Source: Strix aluco
Taxonomy: Eukaryota > Chordata > Aves > Strigiformes > Strigidae
Direction: 5' to 3'
DNA length: 64,000 nucleotides
Assembly (NCBI RefSeq): GCF_031877795.1
Contig: NC_133971.1
Location: 18,015,171 to 18,079,170, forward strand
The notes beneath the pieces were generated by a model, which had not been told where the DNA came from, ran no database searches, and saw only the letters and a program-made list of their open reading frames with translations. The position numbers and the translations under genes were made by a program. Positions within the stretch are counted from its first letter, which is position 1; the number at the start of each line of letters is the position of its first letter. Positions 11,702-25,289 of the stretch are shown here, one piece after another.

Positions 11702-12159
11702 CCAAGGAAATCTTCTCTGCCCTTTGATCTCGGGCACTGCTGTCCAGGTTCCTCATCCAGGTGGGCTTGTAGTGCTGCCAATGTACCAGCTAACCCCAAA
11801 GTCTGAGCGTGAGCTCTGCAACCATGAGAGGCTTTCTAGAGCCATTTCCCCTCAGTGAAGGACCTGCAGCTTTGGGCCCACATGGGCCAGTGTCTCTCCA
11901 CCTGCCAGGGACTGCTGAACCAGACAGAGCTGCCAGCTAAGGTTGGCTCAGTAATACATGTTGCAGGGGTGTGTGCAGTGTTCAGGGTGCCAGGCCCAGT
12001 ACTTGGTGGTCGCACGGAGGATACGGGAACGTGCTGCCATGTCCTCAGCAGCTCTGTGAACTAAGGCAAGGCCTGTGGGTGCCCTCTGTGCAGATGACAG
12101 CAAAGTCATCAAGATGATGCTGCCAGGATGATCTCCCTGGAAAAGCACCCAGCCTGCAC
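11702..12159. other. Intergenic sequence upstream of the CpG island
   Basis: No gene or repeat was recognised. This is the immediate upstream flank of the proposed CORO2A promoter. Confidence 0.5.
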
Positions 12160-13230
12160 GGTGTACCCCCGGGCACAGTCCCGGGGGGCCTGCGTGCATG
12201 GTGTCGGGGAAGTGCGCACGTCGGCCCAGGCGGGCTGGCTCCCCGCGCCCAGGGAAAGGAGAGGTGCTTGACCCGTGGTTACGGAGAGGCTCCCCCCACG
12301 ACTGCAGCAGAGCAAGCCCCACGCTTTCCGCGGCAGATCGCGCCCGGGAGTTGGGCACAGCCGCGCTGCCGCACCGCTCCGCACCGGACCGGACCTCCCC
12401 GGCCAGGCGCTCCGTACCTCCGCCGGCCCCGGCCGGGGCGGGGGGCGGCGGGCAGCCCCCGAGTCCCGCCGGCACCTCCCGGCTGCGGGGCGCGGCGCAG
12501 GGGGCGGGCCGGGGCGGGGACCGCGGGCGGGCGGGCCGGGCTGGCGCGGCTCGGCTGCCCTGTGCACAGGCTGCGCGCTGCCGGACCCCCGCCGCCCGCG
12601 GCAAGGTACGAGAGCGGCGGTGCCGGTGGGGGGTCGCGGGGCCGGGACGCGCGGGGGCAGGGCCGGCCGGGGCACCTGCCGCAGCCTGGGGCCAGCCGAG
12701 CCCGGCGGTGCCGCGGAGCGGGGCGGGGGGGCGGCTGCCCTACCCGTGCGCCGGGGGTGCCGCAGCCCCCGCCGGCCCCACCCCGCTTTGTGCGGAGCCG
12801 CCGCCGACACCCGCAGCCGCGGGGGCACCGACGGGCGGGGAGATGCGGCGGCCGCACGGTGCCGCGGGCCTCGGGCATCCCCCGGCGCGTGGGGCGGGAG
12901 CGGGGTTTCCCCGCTGGCCGCAGTCGGGGCGGTCGCTGCTGGTCGCGCCCTCCCCGGACAGGATTCCGGCTCCCCAGCAGCGCCCGGCCCTTGGGGTGTT
13001 CCTGCAGGTCGCTGCGGGGGGATTTTCTGTGCGGAGCGTGACAGGCCGAGAGCCGGCCCCCGGCAGGAGCCGGCCAGCCCGCGGGGTCTGCAGCGGGCCG
13101 GGCTCCGCTCCCAGGAGCAACAGGGCCTCTGGCCGACTCGGGGCAGGGGGGAGTCAGCATCCTGCCGGCTGCTGCCAGCCCTGCCTGCCGGGGCAGCGGG
13201 CGGCACGGTTTGTCGCCTGTGTAACTTCGC
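12160..13230 (+). promoter_or_regulatory. CORO2A: CpG island, probable CORO2A promoter
   Basis: About 1.07 kb of very GC-rich DNA is dense in CpG, in sharp contrast to the flanks. Several GC boxes (GGGGCGGG-type) are visible at about 12435-12445, 12501-12508, 12511-12519 and 12721-12734. No TATA box was seen, as is typical of housekeeping-type island promoters. The island lies between the TBC1D2 end and the CORO2A coding exons and is the only one in the window. All reading frames across it are unusually open because stop codons are AT-rich, so the long frames here are not evidence of protein coding. Confidence 0.8.
12600..12611 (+). other. CORO2A: Candidate donor of CORO2A 5' UTR exon 1
   Basis: Inside the CpG island GGCAAG is followed by GTACGA, a good donor (exon end 12605, GT at 12606-12607). 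Joined to the acceptor at 54149 it would place AAG directly before the CORO2A ATG, giving a purine at -3 as favoured for initiation. The 5' boundary of the exon cannot be read from sequence, and other GT sites exist in the island. Confidence 0.4.
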
Positions 13231-16200
13231 TTAAGATAGAGAGAGAAGCCTCACCTACATCTGTGTGTGTGTCTACGTCTCTGTGCTGGAGTCATGGGGA
13301 TTTTGGGTGCTCGATGTCAGGGCAGGTCCCGTCTTGTGCAGAGCATGATGACAGCCACATAAATGACATCTGGGCCATCCCTTCTGGCAGCCGGGTCTCC
13401 TGGTGGCAGTTCCCCCTTCAGGGCAAGACCTTGAAGGGGTCTTACTTTGAGGCAGCACAGCTTTGGAGGACTGCTTCTTCCCCTGGGTCTGGCTTTGATG
13501 CTGCAGCCTCTATCAGGGACAAAGGCAGGGCCTTGCGAAGGCGTATGAAATGATGATAGCACTTTGCAAACAAGTCCCCCGTGACCTGGGGAGGGCAGCT
13601 ACGTGCAGTGTCTGGCTGAACATCCATTGTTCACCCTGCAGGGAGTGGTGCCCTCCTTGTCTTGCGCTGGAGCGCAGAAAAGCAGCCCTGCAGCATCCTG
13701 GCTGTTCCTGACCCCCCCTGTTCACTTACACCTCCTAAGAAAGCACTGTGTTTGCTGCAGTGACTGTATAGGGAATTTGCCTGGACAGGCTTAACCTCTT
13801 CTGGCTTCTTGCAAGGTGCTTAAGGGAAGTGATTTCTGCAGAGGATTTGGAGAACACTTTGGGCGGAGGTTGGGTGTTCTGCTGCCTTTTAAGCTTTGCA
13901 ACACAGGCTCCCTGGTGGGTTAACAAAGGAGCGGCCTGTGTAGCCCTGCAGTTCCCTTTGTTCTCCCACTGGCTGTGCCCTCTTTGGAGAGCTCTGATCT
14001 CTCCTGGTTTGATCAGAGATAGGGAGTGACTGGTGGAGACACACGAGGAGTTCATGTTATGGTGTGAGCATTTCAGGAAACTCCAGAGCAAAGCTTCGGG
14101 AGGTGGGATAGGGGGCAGCTGGTTGCTTCTTAGAGACAAGGCAAAAAGGAGGTGTTTTCATCTGTGCTGATGTTGTTTGGTGAATTAGCATTATTGTAGA
14201 CAAGCTCCATCAGTGAGGTATTTCAAATTCATTTGATCCATTAGGCCAAGCAACAAATCAAATTCTGTCATCTCCTTAGAGCTGCTGTAGACCTGGGAAA
14301 TGCAAGGCCCAGGCGCTGGAGACATTTGGACAAAGAGGCAGACAGTTCTGCTGCCTGCACTCCAGCTCTGCTCTGAGCTCTTCCTCACCTCTCTTCCTCG
14401 GAGGCAAAGCACCTCTGCATGAGGTGCGGGTATTGCACGTCCGGGGGGGAGAGGGAGACCGATGCCCTCTGCGCCAGCTGTGTCAGCTTGGCCAGCAGTG
14501 TTGCTCACCTCTGTCCTATTGACCAGACCGGTTGCTGGCAGTGTCTGTGCAGCAGGTGGGCTTCCTGATAGGAAGGTTACGTCAGGGTACGTCCAGGTGT
14601 GGTGGGTTTGTCACTCTTTTTTTTCCCCCAGGGTAATTTCTGCCCGTGTCTTGAGTATGATGGTTTGTCCCCTCCAAGCAGATTTCTTGCTCAGAAAATG
14701 TCAGTAATGGATGTTTGAATGTTTCTGTGTCTGCTGCATTTGTTAGTAGCTGGATAATGAGTGTATTTTGGGTTGTCTGATTCCATGGCAGGTTTCAGTA
14801 AGTCTCTTTCTAGGTAGGTTGGCACTGGGCAGGCTGCTGGTCTCTGGAACTTGTTTGTAGTGCCTGTGTAAGGGCAGTTCTCCCTTGCCTGGGGGCTGTC
14901 TGGACCGCCAGATGCCTGAGTGCTGTGTGGACTGTGTTTTGGGGGTGTATGCTCGAGTATGGAACAGGTCCCCATGCTGTGAGCTGAAGGTGTGCAGGGG
15001 TGCTTCAGTGTTACAGAGACAGGCAGAGAACTGAAAGCTCTGGCAGATCCCCAGAAAGTGAATGTGCTGTTTTAGAGTGAGAGACAGCTGCCTCAGGGCA
15101 ACCTAAGGTAGATTTTGTGCATGACCTTGCAGGTTCCTCAGAAGTTGTGGTCAGCTTGCTGCCTCTGATGTTTTTGTATTCCTTCACTCACAGCGGCTGC
15201 ACACCCTGGTGGGCCCTGATTTCCACAGCAGGGATTTTGATGGGGAAACTGTTGGAGGGTGTGTTGTGACAGGGTGTGACAGAGACCTTCTGTGAATAAA
15301 CAGGGTGGAGGGAGACTGTCCCAGATCAGTTCCCCACCATCTGCTCTTGGTTGGTCCAAGGGGACCTCAGCAGATTCCTGATCATTAATGGCCAGACCCT
15401 GTCCTCCACTCTGATAAATAAATCTTCTCCAAGGAAGTTTGCTTGAAGTGTTTGCTTCAATTAAAAAAAATCCCACCACCTTATCTGTGTATTCCCATCT
15501 GCCAGTTATAAACAGCAGCAGTCTTTTTTGGCAATAAAATGGTAGCCAGTATTACACTTGGCTGGTGGGCTGATGTCTGGGTGGCTGCTCAGGAACTTGC
15601 TGCTAAACCTCCTGCTCAAACCCAAGGGGACCTGTGGACCCATCCCTGGTGAGGCTGGACAGCGGCTGCTCTTTGAAACAGCTGGGGCTGACCAACTCTT
15701 GATGCACAATAGAGCCACAGATGGTCTGGTCTCTTGCTCCTATGGCAAGAAGACACTGGAGCAATAATGTGGTGAGGTGCTTCACATGTACTCATTACTG
15801 GGCTTCCATTAAGTGCACGATAAGCTGCTCTGGCTGCAGAGAGCTCATTGAGGCAAGCAGCCTGCAGCACATAGCAATTACACTGACGTGCCTTCTGCCT
15901 CTCTGCAGGAGAAACAGGAAAGACCTTTAGATCATCCAGGAGACTGTATGGGCTGAGAGGGTTTCACACTCACAGGGTTATCCTGACTTGCAACTAGAAG
16001 CCAGACTGGCCTAGTATTTTCAGGGATTTCCCCTCTGCGGTATTACAGGCTTACCCGCAATTCTCCATTTTGAAAATACACCCTGCAGGGCTCTGTTAGG
16101 GTAATGCTGATGCTTACTATTTCCAAAGCACTTTGAAATTCACGAATAGGACTTTCTGACCCTCAGCCAAGCAAAACCCTTTCTAAAGCTTGGAGACATG

Positions 16201-19194
16201 CTGCTGCCCATGATAGGACCAGTGCAGCTCCAAGCCCTGTTCTCTCTTCCCCTGTTGACACGCTCCCTGTTCTCTTTCACATGATTTCACATTTTCCAGG
16301 GCAGTTTGGCCTCTTCCTCCCTCTCTCTGCTGAGCATCCTTCTGGGCTTTGGTTTGTGCAAGGGTTTCTTTCCAGTCTGGTGAGTCACTGTGCTCTTTAT
16401 CTCTGTGTCAGGACATCCCTACCTGCAGAGAGGAGATCTCTCACCAATGACTCTCCCTCAGTGGGACAAAGTCACTGAGGAAAATGATAAGGAAGACAAA
16501 GAAGCAGAAACTCCCAGCATTTGTGATATTTTTATCACTGAGATTGAGACAAAGTCCATGGAAACCGATTAGATAGTTTCCAGAAAAGCAGGAGAGGCCA
16601 AACTTCATCTCATTCTTCCTCCTGCAGCTCTGAGAGCTGTGCTTAAACAGGAGAAGGAGGCAACACTGGGGGAGAACTCCTCCCAGGAAAAGGTGGCTGC
16701 GCAAGGCTCTCCAGGTCAGGGTAAAGCGAATATGAGCCTTGTGGCTTCCAGCTTGTATGCAGAGTAGAACAGGGACAGTCAGAAAAAAGGTGCAGACAGG
16801 AGCCAAGGCAAATACTGGGCTTACTCCTGAGAGCAGAAATTAGACAATCCTTGCTCTACAGATACCATGATTTAAACTCTCCTTGCAGAGTGCCTGTGCA
16901 GACGGCTGAAATCCTCCTTGGGAGAGTCAGAAAGTTCTGGATCCCATTCCAGGTTTTCTGGGAACCACAGACAGGGTCTATGGGTAGTGCTCGGCAGACA
17001 AGTGCCTTTTTCTCTGACCTTGCTCTCTCCCTGCATTGGGGTATGGACTGATGCAGCAGGCGAACGAGAGCATGTGCAAGCGTGGGACTGGGAGCACTGG
17101 ATCTCTTCTGAAGCTGCCTGTCCGACTGCAGCCTTGCCTGGGTCTTGCTTAGCCAGGGAGCATTTGGATGTCTCATGTTTGCCTGTCTGCCAAAAGGACC
17201 CTTGAAGTGCCCCTGAATGCCACCCAGCGTTGTTGTCACACTGTCGATCTGTGCTGAGTTCAGTGGTAGGCTTTTCACCACCCTCTGTAGCATGGTAGTT
17301 CTTCTCCCATTGGGCATCTGTGGTGTTTTTCTTTCCAGGCTGTGGAAAGTTCGGCTCTGCCAGTGCCGTTCAGCTCTCAGCCACCTTCTACATGGTTACG
17401 TGTGAGGTTATTTAAACCCAGTTATTTAAACCAGTGTTTCACAGTGTTTGCCCTAAGCAAGAATACACAAATCTTGAAAAATAGAAACTTAGAAACATAG
17501 AAGAGTGTAGCTACCATTTTGCCTGAAATGCTGGCACAGTTGCAGTGCTCCTTTCTAAGGAACCTCACATTGATGTTATTGGGAATGCTGTCTGGTAACG
17601 TGAATGATGCCAGGAAGGACCAATCTTCCTTGTCATCCTCTAGTTTCTTCCATTCTATCTGGCCACTGAAAGGAGCCTGTGCTGTCAACAAAATTGCAGG
17701 GTAATAGGTACAGAGAACCCAGACAGCTCTTTAATTGCATTAGACAAATAGAAGAAGTCAAAGATTGTCTTGCTAACATCTACTTAAATGTAATTAGTTC
17801 ACATTATTTTTCTCTGCCATTTTCTCTAATTTAATTTGAATACTGAAATACATACACAGAGGAACAAAAACAAAATCAGAATAGCATTGCTCCAAGTTCC
17901 TGCTCTCATAATATTCAGGTCCTCCTACGTATAAGAGGCTCTTTTCCTTACAGTCAGGGAGGATCAGAGTCTCTCTTCTGACCCCTCCTGCCTGTGGTCA
18001 TGGTTGTGGCTCATGTTTCTCTTTGAATTTGCAAAGGTCTTGATGTCAGTAACTGATGCCTGAAGTCTTAATTGAAAAGATTGATTTTGCCAATGATAGC
18101 CTGGCATCTGACATCTTCCATAGAAATCAATAGGAGTTCAGAGTCTCACAGTTTTAAAAATCATGGCACTCATTTAAAGGCTTAATAGGAATTGAAGGGC
18201 TTGACTTTATGGCCCCTTGCATCTATCTGAGGCTTGTGCCCCCTACCATACATTAAGCTCTGTGCAATAGCTACAGGTGTGATGCACCTGCCAGGCAAAC
18301 CAAGTCTTGAAGCAGAAAAACCCAACCGCTCACTGATATTTTATAAGTAAAAGCTCAAGAGGAAAGTTGATGCTTTTGTTTTTCTTGGTGTCCAGGTTGT
18401 GTTTTGGTGAACTCTTTGTTCCTGTGGAGTTGAAAAGATCAGAAACCTCTTGTATCTTTATAGATAATGGATTCTTCAAACTGGCTGACAAACCAGAACA
18501 AGAGCCAGAAGCTGGAAACAGAAGTTGTTATTGGGCAAAATAATTAGGCAGTTGTGTTTTTAGCAGCAAAGAGGAGGAATCGTGGGAAGAGTTTCCCGGG
18601 ATGATGCATTGCTAGAAACTTGAACAGGATGATCCTCTAAATATCATCACTCAGTGCAGGCAGCAGTGTTCTCTGGAAGTAAGTGACATCTCTCAGCCTG
18701 CCATTAGCTGAACAGCAGCTATCTGGCATCCTGCAGAGATTTTTTTCCCCAGCTTGTCACCCCCAAAGCATCCTGTATCACCATGGTGGAGAGCATGCAC
18801 TCCTCTCTCCAAGCTCTCGGCATATTCTGCTGGGCTTTGCCTTTAGTGCGCCAAGCTGATATTCTTGTTCCCCAACACATCAGCTAACTTTCTCTCCTGA
18901 GTTTTGTTTTATGGTCACTGGAGGGATGACCATTTGAAGGCAGGAATCCTCTGAGCCACTTTGGATATTGACTGCAAGTGGAGATGGACTTCACTGATTG
19001 TGTTGGCTGGAGATCTGGAGAGGAGGAGGTACGTGACTCATCCTCATGGAGACAAAGCACTGTGTAGGACTAGTACCTAGTACCTGCCTCTGTGGCTGGT
19101 GTGTATTGACTGACTGAGGTCATAGTTATTAGCCAGACAGGGGCTTAGCGGGATGGTTTGCTTGCCTGTAGTACCTTCACCTTTGGATATTTTC
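13231..19194. other. CORO2A: CORO2A intron 1, unique part a
   Basis: This is long non-coding sequence after the CpG island. It carries a short TG repeat near 13260 and a small imperfect duplication (TTATTTAAACCAG) near 17405-17432. No coronin exon, other gene or recognisable mobile element was seen. Open frames up to about 150 codons occur on both strands without family resemblance. Confidence 0.55.
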
Positions 19195-19326
19195 AGAATT
19201 CATGTGGACAAGGCCCTGAGAAACTGGCCTGATTTTTAGAGGCTGACCCTGCTTTGACCAGGAGTTTGGGCTACCAACTCTCAGAGGCCCCTTCCAGCCT
19301 GAATTTGCTTGTCATTCTGTGATGTG
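19195..19326 (+). repeat. CR1 LINE, 3'-terminal fragment
   Basis: The sequence matches the remembered CR1 3' end: a GGACAAGGCCCTGAG stretch, a CCCTGCTTTGA block, a CCCCTTCCAGCCTGAA block and a single ATTCTGTGA tail. It is short and diverged, so it is an old insertion in sense orientation to CORO2A. Confidence 0.78.
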
Positions 19327-20899
19327 AAAACCTGGTAATATATCAGGAACCAAAGTTCAAAGGAGTTAAACCAGGGAAACCCATAGCTAAAGTCCACATG
19401 GAAAGTCTACCTTGGTCCCTATCTCCCGTGCTTCTTTCCCAACGCTCATGCTGAGTATTGAACTTGGATGAGTGGTGAGAATCCCTAACTTTCTGCTGCA
19501 GCACATGTATCTGCTTTAGGGGTCCATCCACTGGATGGAAGCAAAATATCAAAGGATGTCCTTGCGTATATTGTGGTCATCCTTGAAGTTTCAAAAAACG
19601 TTTAAATAAAGCTTATCTTGCTGTTAGCTTGAGGAATCTCTTCCTGCTGAGAGCTTGGTTTTTGTGCCCAGGCCTTTGTGGGCTGTTAGTGGAACAGGAC
19701 TTCTTAAGCTTAATTGAGAGTAGATCTGTTTGATGTGTAAAGAGGAAACTGACAATTTCTCTACCTTCTCATTCAATTTTGAGAAACCAGTAAAACCAGT
19801 CATAATCTTGTGTATGGTTTAGTGTATTTCAGAAGAGTTTTAGAGTGTCTTACCTACTCGTCCTTCCCTGACAGCATGACTTGCAACATTAATTTTTCTG
19901 TGGCTTCATGATAGCTTGTCTCTTACATTTAAAAAAAAATAATAGTGTTTATAGTCTTGTTTTTGCCTGTCTTGCAGACAAACTCAGTTGTGGGGGTTTG
20001 GAAGATTTATGGCACAGACACCGTAAGTGGCACTAGAAGAGTTTCACACACCTTTCGCTGTTGTGGGGTTCTGCTGCCACTGGTGCCACTGGCAGTACAG
20101 GCAGATGATTGCATGGTGTCTTAATCTATAAGTCTGGAAATCCGCAGTTGTCTTGAACACCTGCAGAAAGGCAAGTCTTCACCAAGAAATTCAGATCTTT
20201 ATTTTGAGGACTTTCTAAAAACCTTTCCCTTTCTGTACTTCCATATCTTCCTGTGTCATTGTCTGCTGTCCTTCCTGTGCCTGGGGTTCCCTGGCATTGC
20301 GGGGCACCCAGGTTGTCACTCAGGGTAGCGGTAGCACTCACCTGCAGCCCTCAGGTCTGCTCAGGGACCCCTTTGTGGGACCATTCCCACCTGCTGTCAT
20401 CTCTGGCTGAGCAAGAGCTGGGAGTGCAGCGCTGACTCTCCTCTGGCTCTGAGCTGTCTGCAAAACTTTCCTGGAGCCTGAAGACTTTCTCTGGTACTGA
20501 AAAGCCCTAGATGCAGATGTGATTTCATGAATACATAAAAGATATCCAGAGAAAGCTGCATATTCCGTCAGGTTCAGTATGGCCCAGTGTGTCCTACCCA
20601 GGGCTTTTCTTCTCACTATTCTTCACACAGACAGTCTTTGTTTTTGCTGCCTAAGGCATGGAAGTCACGGCCCAAGCTGCCTGGCCTGCATTACGCCAGG
20701 AGTTCAAATGCTGCTTAAATTCACAGGCCGACTTCAAGAGGTATGCTACCTTTCCTCCTTTTTTTTTTTTTTCCCCTCCTTTCCACTGATACTCTGGAAA
20801 GATCAAATACTGTCTGGATACCTCTACAGTGCGGTTGTGTCTTGAATGCCCTATGCAGTGCTAGCTTTCTGCAGGTCATTGAGGGCCTGGTAGTGCAGA
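19327..20899. other. CORO2A: CORO2A intron 1, unique part b
   Basis: No gene or repeat family was recognised. A run of 14 T occurs at about 20759-20772. Confidence 0.5.
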
Positions 20900-21180
20900 A
20901 GAGAAGGCAGAAAGGGACAACTGTTTAGGTTGGAAAAGGTATGCCTGAAAAGGGATATGACATATGGCCTTTGACATATGGTTGGATGATGGGATGAAGA
21001 GTTCAGATAGGGAGTGATTGTTCCTCTGTTTATCACTGCCGAGGAACTACAGGATACAGATAAACAGTGGAACTCATTGACACAGGATGTTGGGGATTTG
21101 GTTCATGAAAAGCCATTAGATTAATGTATGCGGAAAATCCATTAGGGCTGGCTAAACAGACAGATAAGCCTTTGGCTCAA
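20900..21180 (+). repeat. Ancient CR1 LINE fragment (ORF2 C-terminal region)
   Basis: The stretch contains the deep-branching CR1 motifs GGTTGGAAAAGG followed by GGGATATGA, and later GTGGAACTCATTG..ACAGGATGTTG. These encode the end of ORF2 in old CR1 lineages of reptiles and birds. Multiple stops and indels interrupt all frames. It probably predates the other CR1 copies in this window. Confidence 0.7.
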
Positions 21181-22784
21181 AAAGTCCCTGAGGCACTGAT
21201 GCCCAGAGCTGACTCAAAGGCAGAGAAAAGATCATCTTGTCGGTATGGATGTTGGCTATGCTGGAGAAGTAGGCTTGCATGAAAAGTAGCAGTGGTAGAG
21301 GGACGGAGGGTGAGCCTGTATCAGGGAGCTCAGCTGGGATGTGGAGGTTCTGCCAGGGGTGCTCCCCAGCTGGAAGGGTTGGAGAGAGAGGTGGTGCATC
21401 AGGACAGAGCTGGAAGATGATCAAAACTTGTACTGGAGGAGATACGCAAAGAGGCTGGCAGGAATAAAGTATGTAGGAAAGAAACTACTCTATGGGAGAA
21501 GAGGCTGATCTTCCTTGCTGATAGATGGGAGGTGTGAAGAGGGGGACTGGTCACAGGGAGCAGTGATGCTGAACGAAATGATCAGAGATGGAAGAACACC
21601 CAGAACTAGTATAAGAGGGCAATACTTGGAGGAGAGGAGGTAGAGAAAATACTCTGTCTGATGACAGGCAAGGCTGAAGGTCAGAGAGGGATGTGTATGG
21701 AAAAATGTCTGCATAGTGACTGATCTCACCTCTCTCTTAACTATAGCCACATCTACAATGCAAGAGGACTAGACCTGTGGAGTGAAAGAGGTGGTACCAG
21801 GGCTTCATATCCACAAACATTTTGGATGTTTTAATTTGACCCAGCTGCTCTCATTATCGGATGGTGTGCATTGGGTTCTGATCCTGGAATGATTTTAATT
21901 TCATCTGGAGGGAATCCTGTATACATGCTCCAAAATGGCTTTGCAATGTAAACTGGAGTGCAGTAAATGGCAGCAATAAGGAGATTTGCTTCAAAAGCGT
22001 ACTCCCAGTCTGAACCAAGCACTACTTCTGCACTTGTACCGATGGATTTGGTTCAGAGTGATGCCACTGGTTTCCCAGAGACTGTGCATTTGCCAAGCCC
22101 AGTGGGTGAATGAATGGGCACAGAATCTCATTTCCCTGGCAGGGAAAGCATGGGTAGTCCTCCCACTTAGTCAGCATCAATCAAAACCAGACTAAGAACT
22201 GAAACAAGCAAAACTGAACGCGCGATCTCTGCTCTAAATGGTGAATTGATTTTAAAACTTGTGATGTGGCAGAAGAAAGTGGTGGCTATTGTGTCTCTAA
22301 CACCTGCCTTTGCCACACTCTCTCGCTGGCTTGTCATGCATCAGATAAATGGGGCCTGCTGTTAGAGAGCTCAGAAGTGTGTTAGGCATTTTCCAAGGAA
22401 CAGAGAGATGTCAATTATGATTTAATCAGCTAGTCAAAGAGAAAAGCCTCAACTGGAATCATAAAGCAATTCCACAGGCGCTGCATGGGTGTGGGAGAGC
22501 TCCCCATACTTGTCTTTTCTGTGAGCCTCTAAGTGTTTTTTGCATGCAGATGATGCTGCAAAGGAGGTGAACAAACTCTGTAGCTACGGGCTTCAGAGAA
22601 GACCTCTGGTGCTGCCCGCCACCTTTCAAAGAACAAGGTCCTGCTGTCATTGCTCCCAGAAGGACAGGGACTTTTCTCCTGGCTCCCCTTTGCTCCTGGC
22701 TCACAATTGGGAAACCCACAGCTGTTTCTTCTCTAGTCCATGGTAGTAAGTACCTGTGTCTTTTGCTGCCAAACCGATTTATTA
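21181..22784. other. CORO2A: CORO2A intron 1, unique part c
   Basis: No gene, RNA or repeat was recognised. Part of it (21230-21750) is purine-rich on the + strand. Confidence 0.5.
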
Positions 22785-23065
22785 ACAGTGGGGTACAGCT
22801 CCTGGAAGGGCAGTTACAGAGCCAGACTCTTCTTGGCAGTGACAGATAGCGTAACAAGGAGAAAAGGACACAAGCTGCAGCTGGAGGGAAGTAGGTCAGT
22901 TAGAGAAAGCTGCATCCCTAGGAGGGTGGTGCAGCCCTGGAATCAGGCAGGTGGAGGCCTTCATCCTTGGGGGTTTTGAAGGCTGCACATCTGCCCTGAT
23001 ATAGAGCTATGGGCAGGTTCACTTGAGGCTGGACTGGAGACCACCAGAGGCGAGGTCCCCTAGAC
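22785..23065 (+). repeat. CR1 LINE, degraded 3' fragment
   Basis: Recognisable CR1 blocks in order are TTACAGAGCCAGACTCTTCT, GGACACAAGCTGCA, a GTGGTGCAGCCCTGGAA block and TGGACTGGAGACCACCAGAGG..GGTCCC near the end. The order matches the ORF2 C-terminus and 3' UTR. It has several indels and no clear ATTCTGTG tail. Confidence 0.7.
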
Positions 23066-25289
23066 TGTGTCCTTGTGTGCTTGTGCTTTCCTCCCCAGAC
23101 AGTCAGAGCCAGGTTAGTGCCCCAGCTCTGTAGCAGCTTCCATTTTCAGCCGGTTGATCAGACTCTCAGTTTTCCCAGGTAGCTTCAGAGGTTAGATCCT
23201 AAGGCCAGGCCTGGTCTTGCTGGCCAGAATCTCATCATGTCCTGCAACCATTCTAGCCTGTGGGCTGGTAGGTACACAAACATTCAGTCATGGGGGAATG
23301 TGGTTATATTAGATCACGTTAGTTGTAAGGGCTGTATCTTCAGACATTCAAGTGAAGAGTGTAGCCTCCAAACCTTCACTGAACTCAGGACAAGCATCCG
23401 CACTTGGTTTATTTCCAGTGCCTCGCCATCTTACTGGCCACTTCAGATTTCCTAATGTATCTGTGTCCTGGTGGCAGCCACAACTCCCCAGCTAGGCAGA
23501 AGAGGTTTGGGAAGAACTCTGCTTAGCCCAGTGGACCCACTTGGACTCTTGTGGGCAACTAACCAAGGTCTTGGGATTCCTTGAAGGTGGTCAAACTCCC
23601 AAAACTGGCGATGCTCAGCTTTTCTGCAAGGAAAGCATTCTGTACAGTAGCCTTTAGCAGAGACACCCCATCTGCCAGATGTCTGCAGGCATGCTTAGAT
23701 GTCACAATAAAGAGCAGTGGGACCAAGCATCCCTACCTTCCCAAACAACGTGGCAGACTACTGAGACCCAGCTGCATCTTTTCAGTGGGGAGCTGAACCT
23801 TGGTTCCTGAAACTCAGAAGCTGTCTTGGCCTTGAATATCAGGAAGCTTCTTCCTGTGAAATAGGAGAGTGAAAGCATGGTGTTCTGGTTTCAGGAGAAA
23901 CTGTTGAGCTTGCAGAGGGTCAGATAATGAGTTTTTCAAGGCTGCCTTTCTGACTAGAAATGTGACAATGTCTCTTAAAGTTTGTGCATTTCACCACTTC
24001 CTTTTTTTAATGAGTTTTTGCAGGGTGGGGGCGTGGAGGAGGCTTTCAGTTTTTATTGTCCTTTGAACTGGGATTGTTGTATTTGCTTTTCTTTCATAAC
24101 TGCAAGCTCTTGCCAGGGTAGGAAAGCTCTGTAAGGTGGAATTTGCCCTCTCATTGAATTCAGAAGCACATTAGTACTCACAAGGAAGTTGATAAGCAAT
24201 AATATTTTCTTTGCTGCCCAGGTAACCGGCAGAGTGAAAGAGGGTATTGTCTCTGGAGAATGTGGGCAAGTCAGCTTTATCTTTCTGCTGGAGTACACAG
24301 GCTATCTTGGAAAGCTGGAGGTGAACCAGGGGAAGGAGGGGCTTGCTCTCCAAAAAGGCTGGGGTGGCCCTGTCCTCTGCTTCAGTCATATTGTCTCTTG
24401 CCCTTCATGGGAGCTTGGATAAGCCTAATGAAATTGAGTTGAGTTTCAGGGTCATTTTGGGTTTTGCCAGCCTTTCACACTTCCTCAACCCACTACTGTG
24501 TTTCTTAAAGGCCATGTTGGCTGAAGCTGTTTGTGTCCTCAATACAACATCTTTCTTTCTTGCAGAGTAGGGGCACCACATGAAGCAGACATGGTACACA
24601 TGGTGAAGGGGGCGGTTGAACTGCCGGAAAATGGTGCTGCCACCAAGAGTGGGATCATCCTTGGAGGATTCCCCTGTCCCTTCTGGGACGCACAAACTGA
24701 CTTTGCATTGACCGAGTACAAGTTTCTTCACACTTGTTGGAGGGTGGGCTGTGCCCTTCAGCTTGATTTCTGGCTGATGTTGGCTTAAAGATACTCATGA
24801 AGCAAATTCTCCTGTGGCCTGGGATAATTCATGTGTAGTGGGGTGGTGTTTCACTCCCAATGTGTGAGTGAGAGGTGTGAACCTTCAGGAAGTGGAGCTC
24901 CAGGCGCTGTTGGCAGCAGAGTGACAGTGAGGGTGCCACAGATGCCTCAGGCTCCTTCGCTCCTGGTTGAATCACTTTGGTTGTTCATGGGAAGAGTGAT
25001 GCTTGTCGGGCCACTACAGGGAAGCTGAAGGTCTGGCAACAGACCCTCCATGGGCACTTCCCAGCCCCTGAGGAGTTCCCAGCCCCATGGCTTCCTAACC
25101 AACCTGTATGCTCCCAGCCTGCTTTATGCCTCACATGAGGGGAAAAACAGCCCCTCATGAACTTCAATAAAGATAAATGTCAACTTCTGCCCCTGATTTG
25201 CAGCAGCTTCCTGTAGTGGTACAGGCTAGGTCTGACTGGCTTTTCATGAAGGCCACAAGGGTTGTGATGGGCAGCAAGTTTGACCAGAG
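23066..25289. other. CORO2A: CORO2A intron 1, unique part d
   Basis: No exon or repeat family was recognised. An AATAAA occurs near 25162 without an identifiable transcript. Confidence 0.5.

Noticed and set aside
12109..13553. Several long overlapping open frames (451, 365, 319, 293, 257 codons) on both strands
   Set aside because: They overlap a CpG island where stop codons are rare by composition. All frames are open at once, and translations are Pro/Arg/Gly/Ala-rich without domains.
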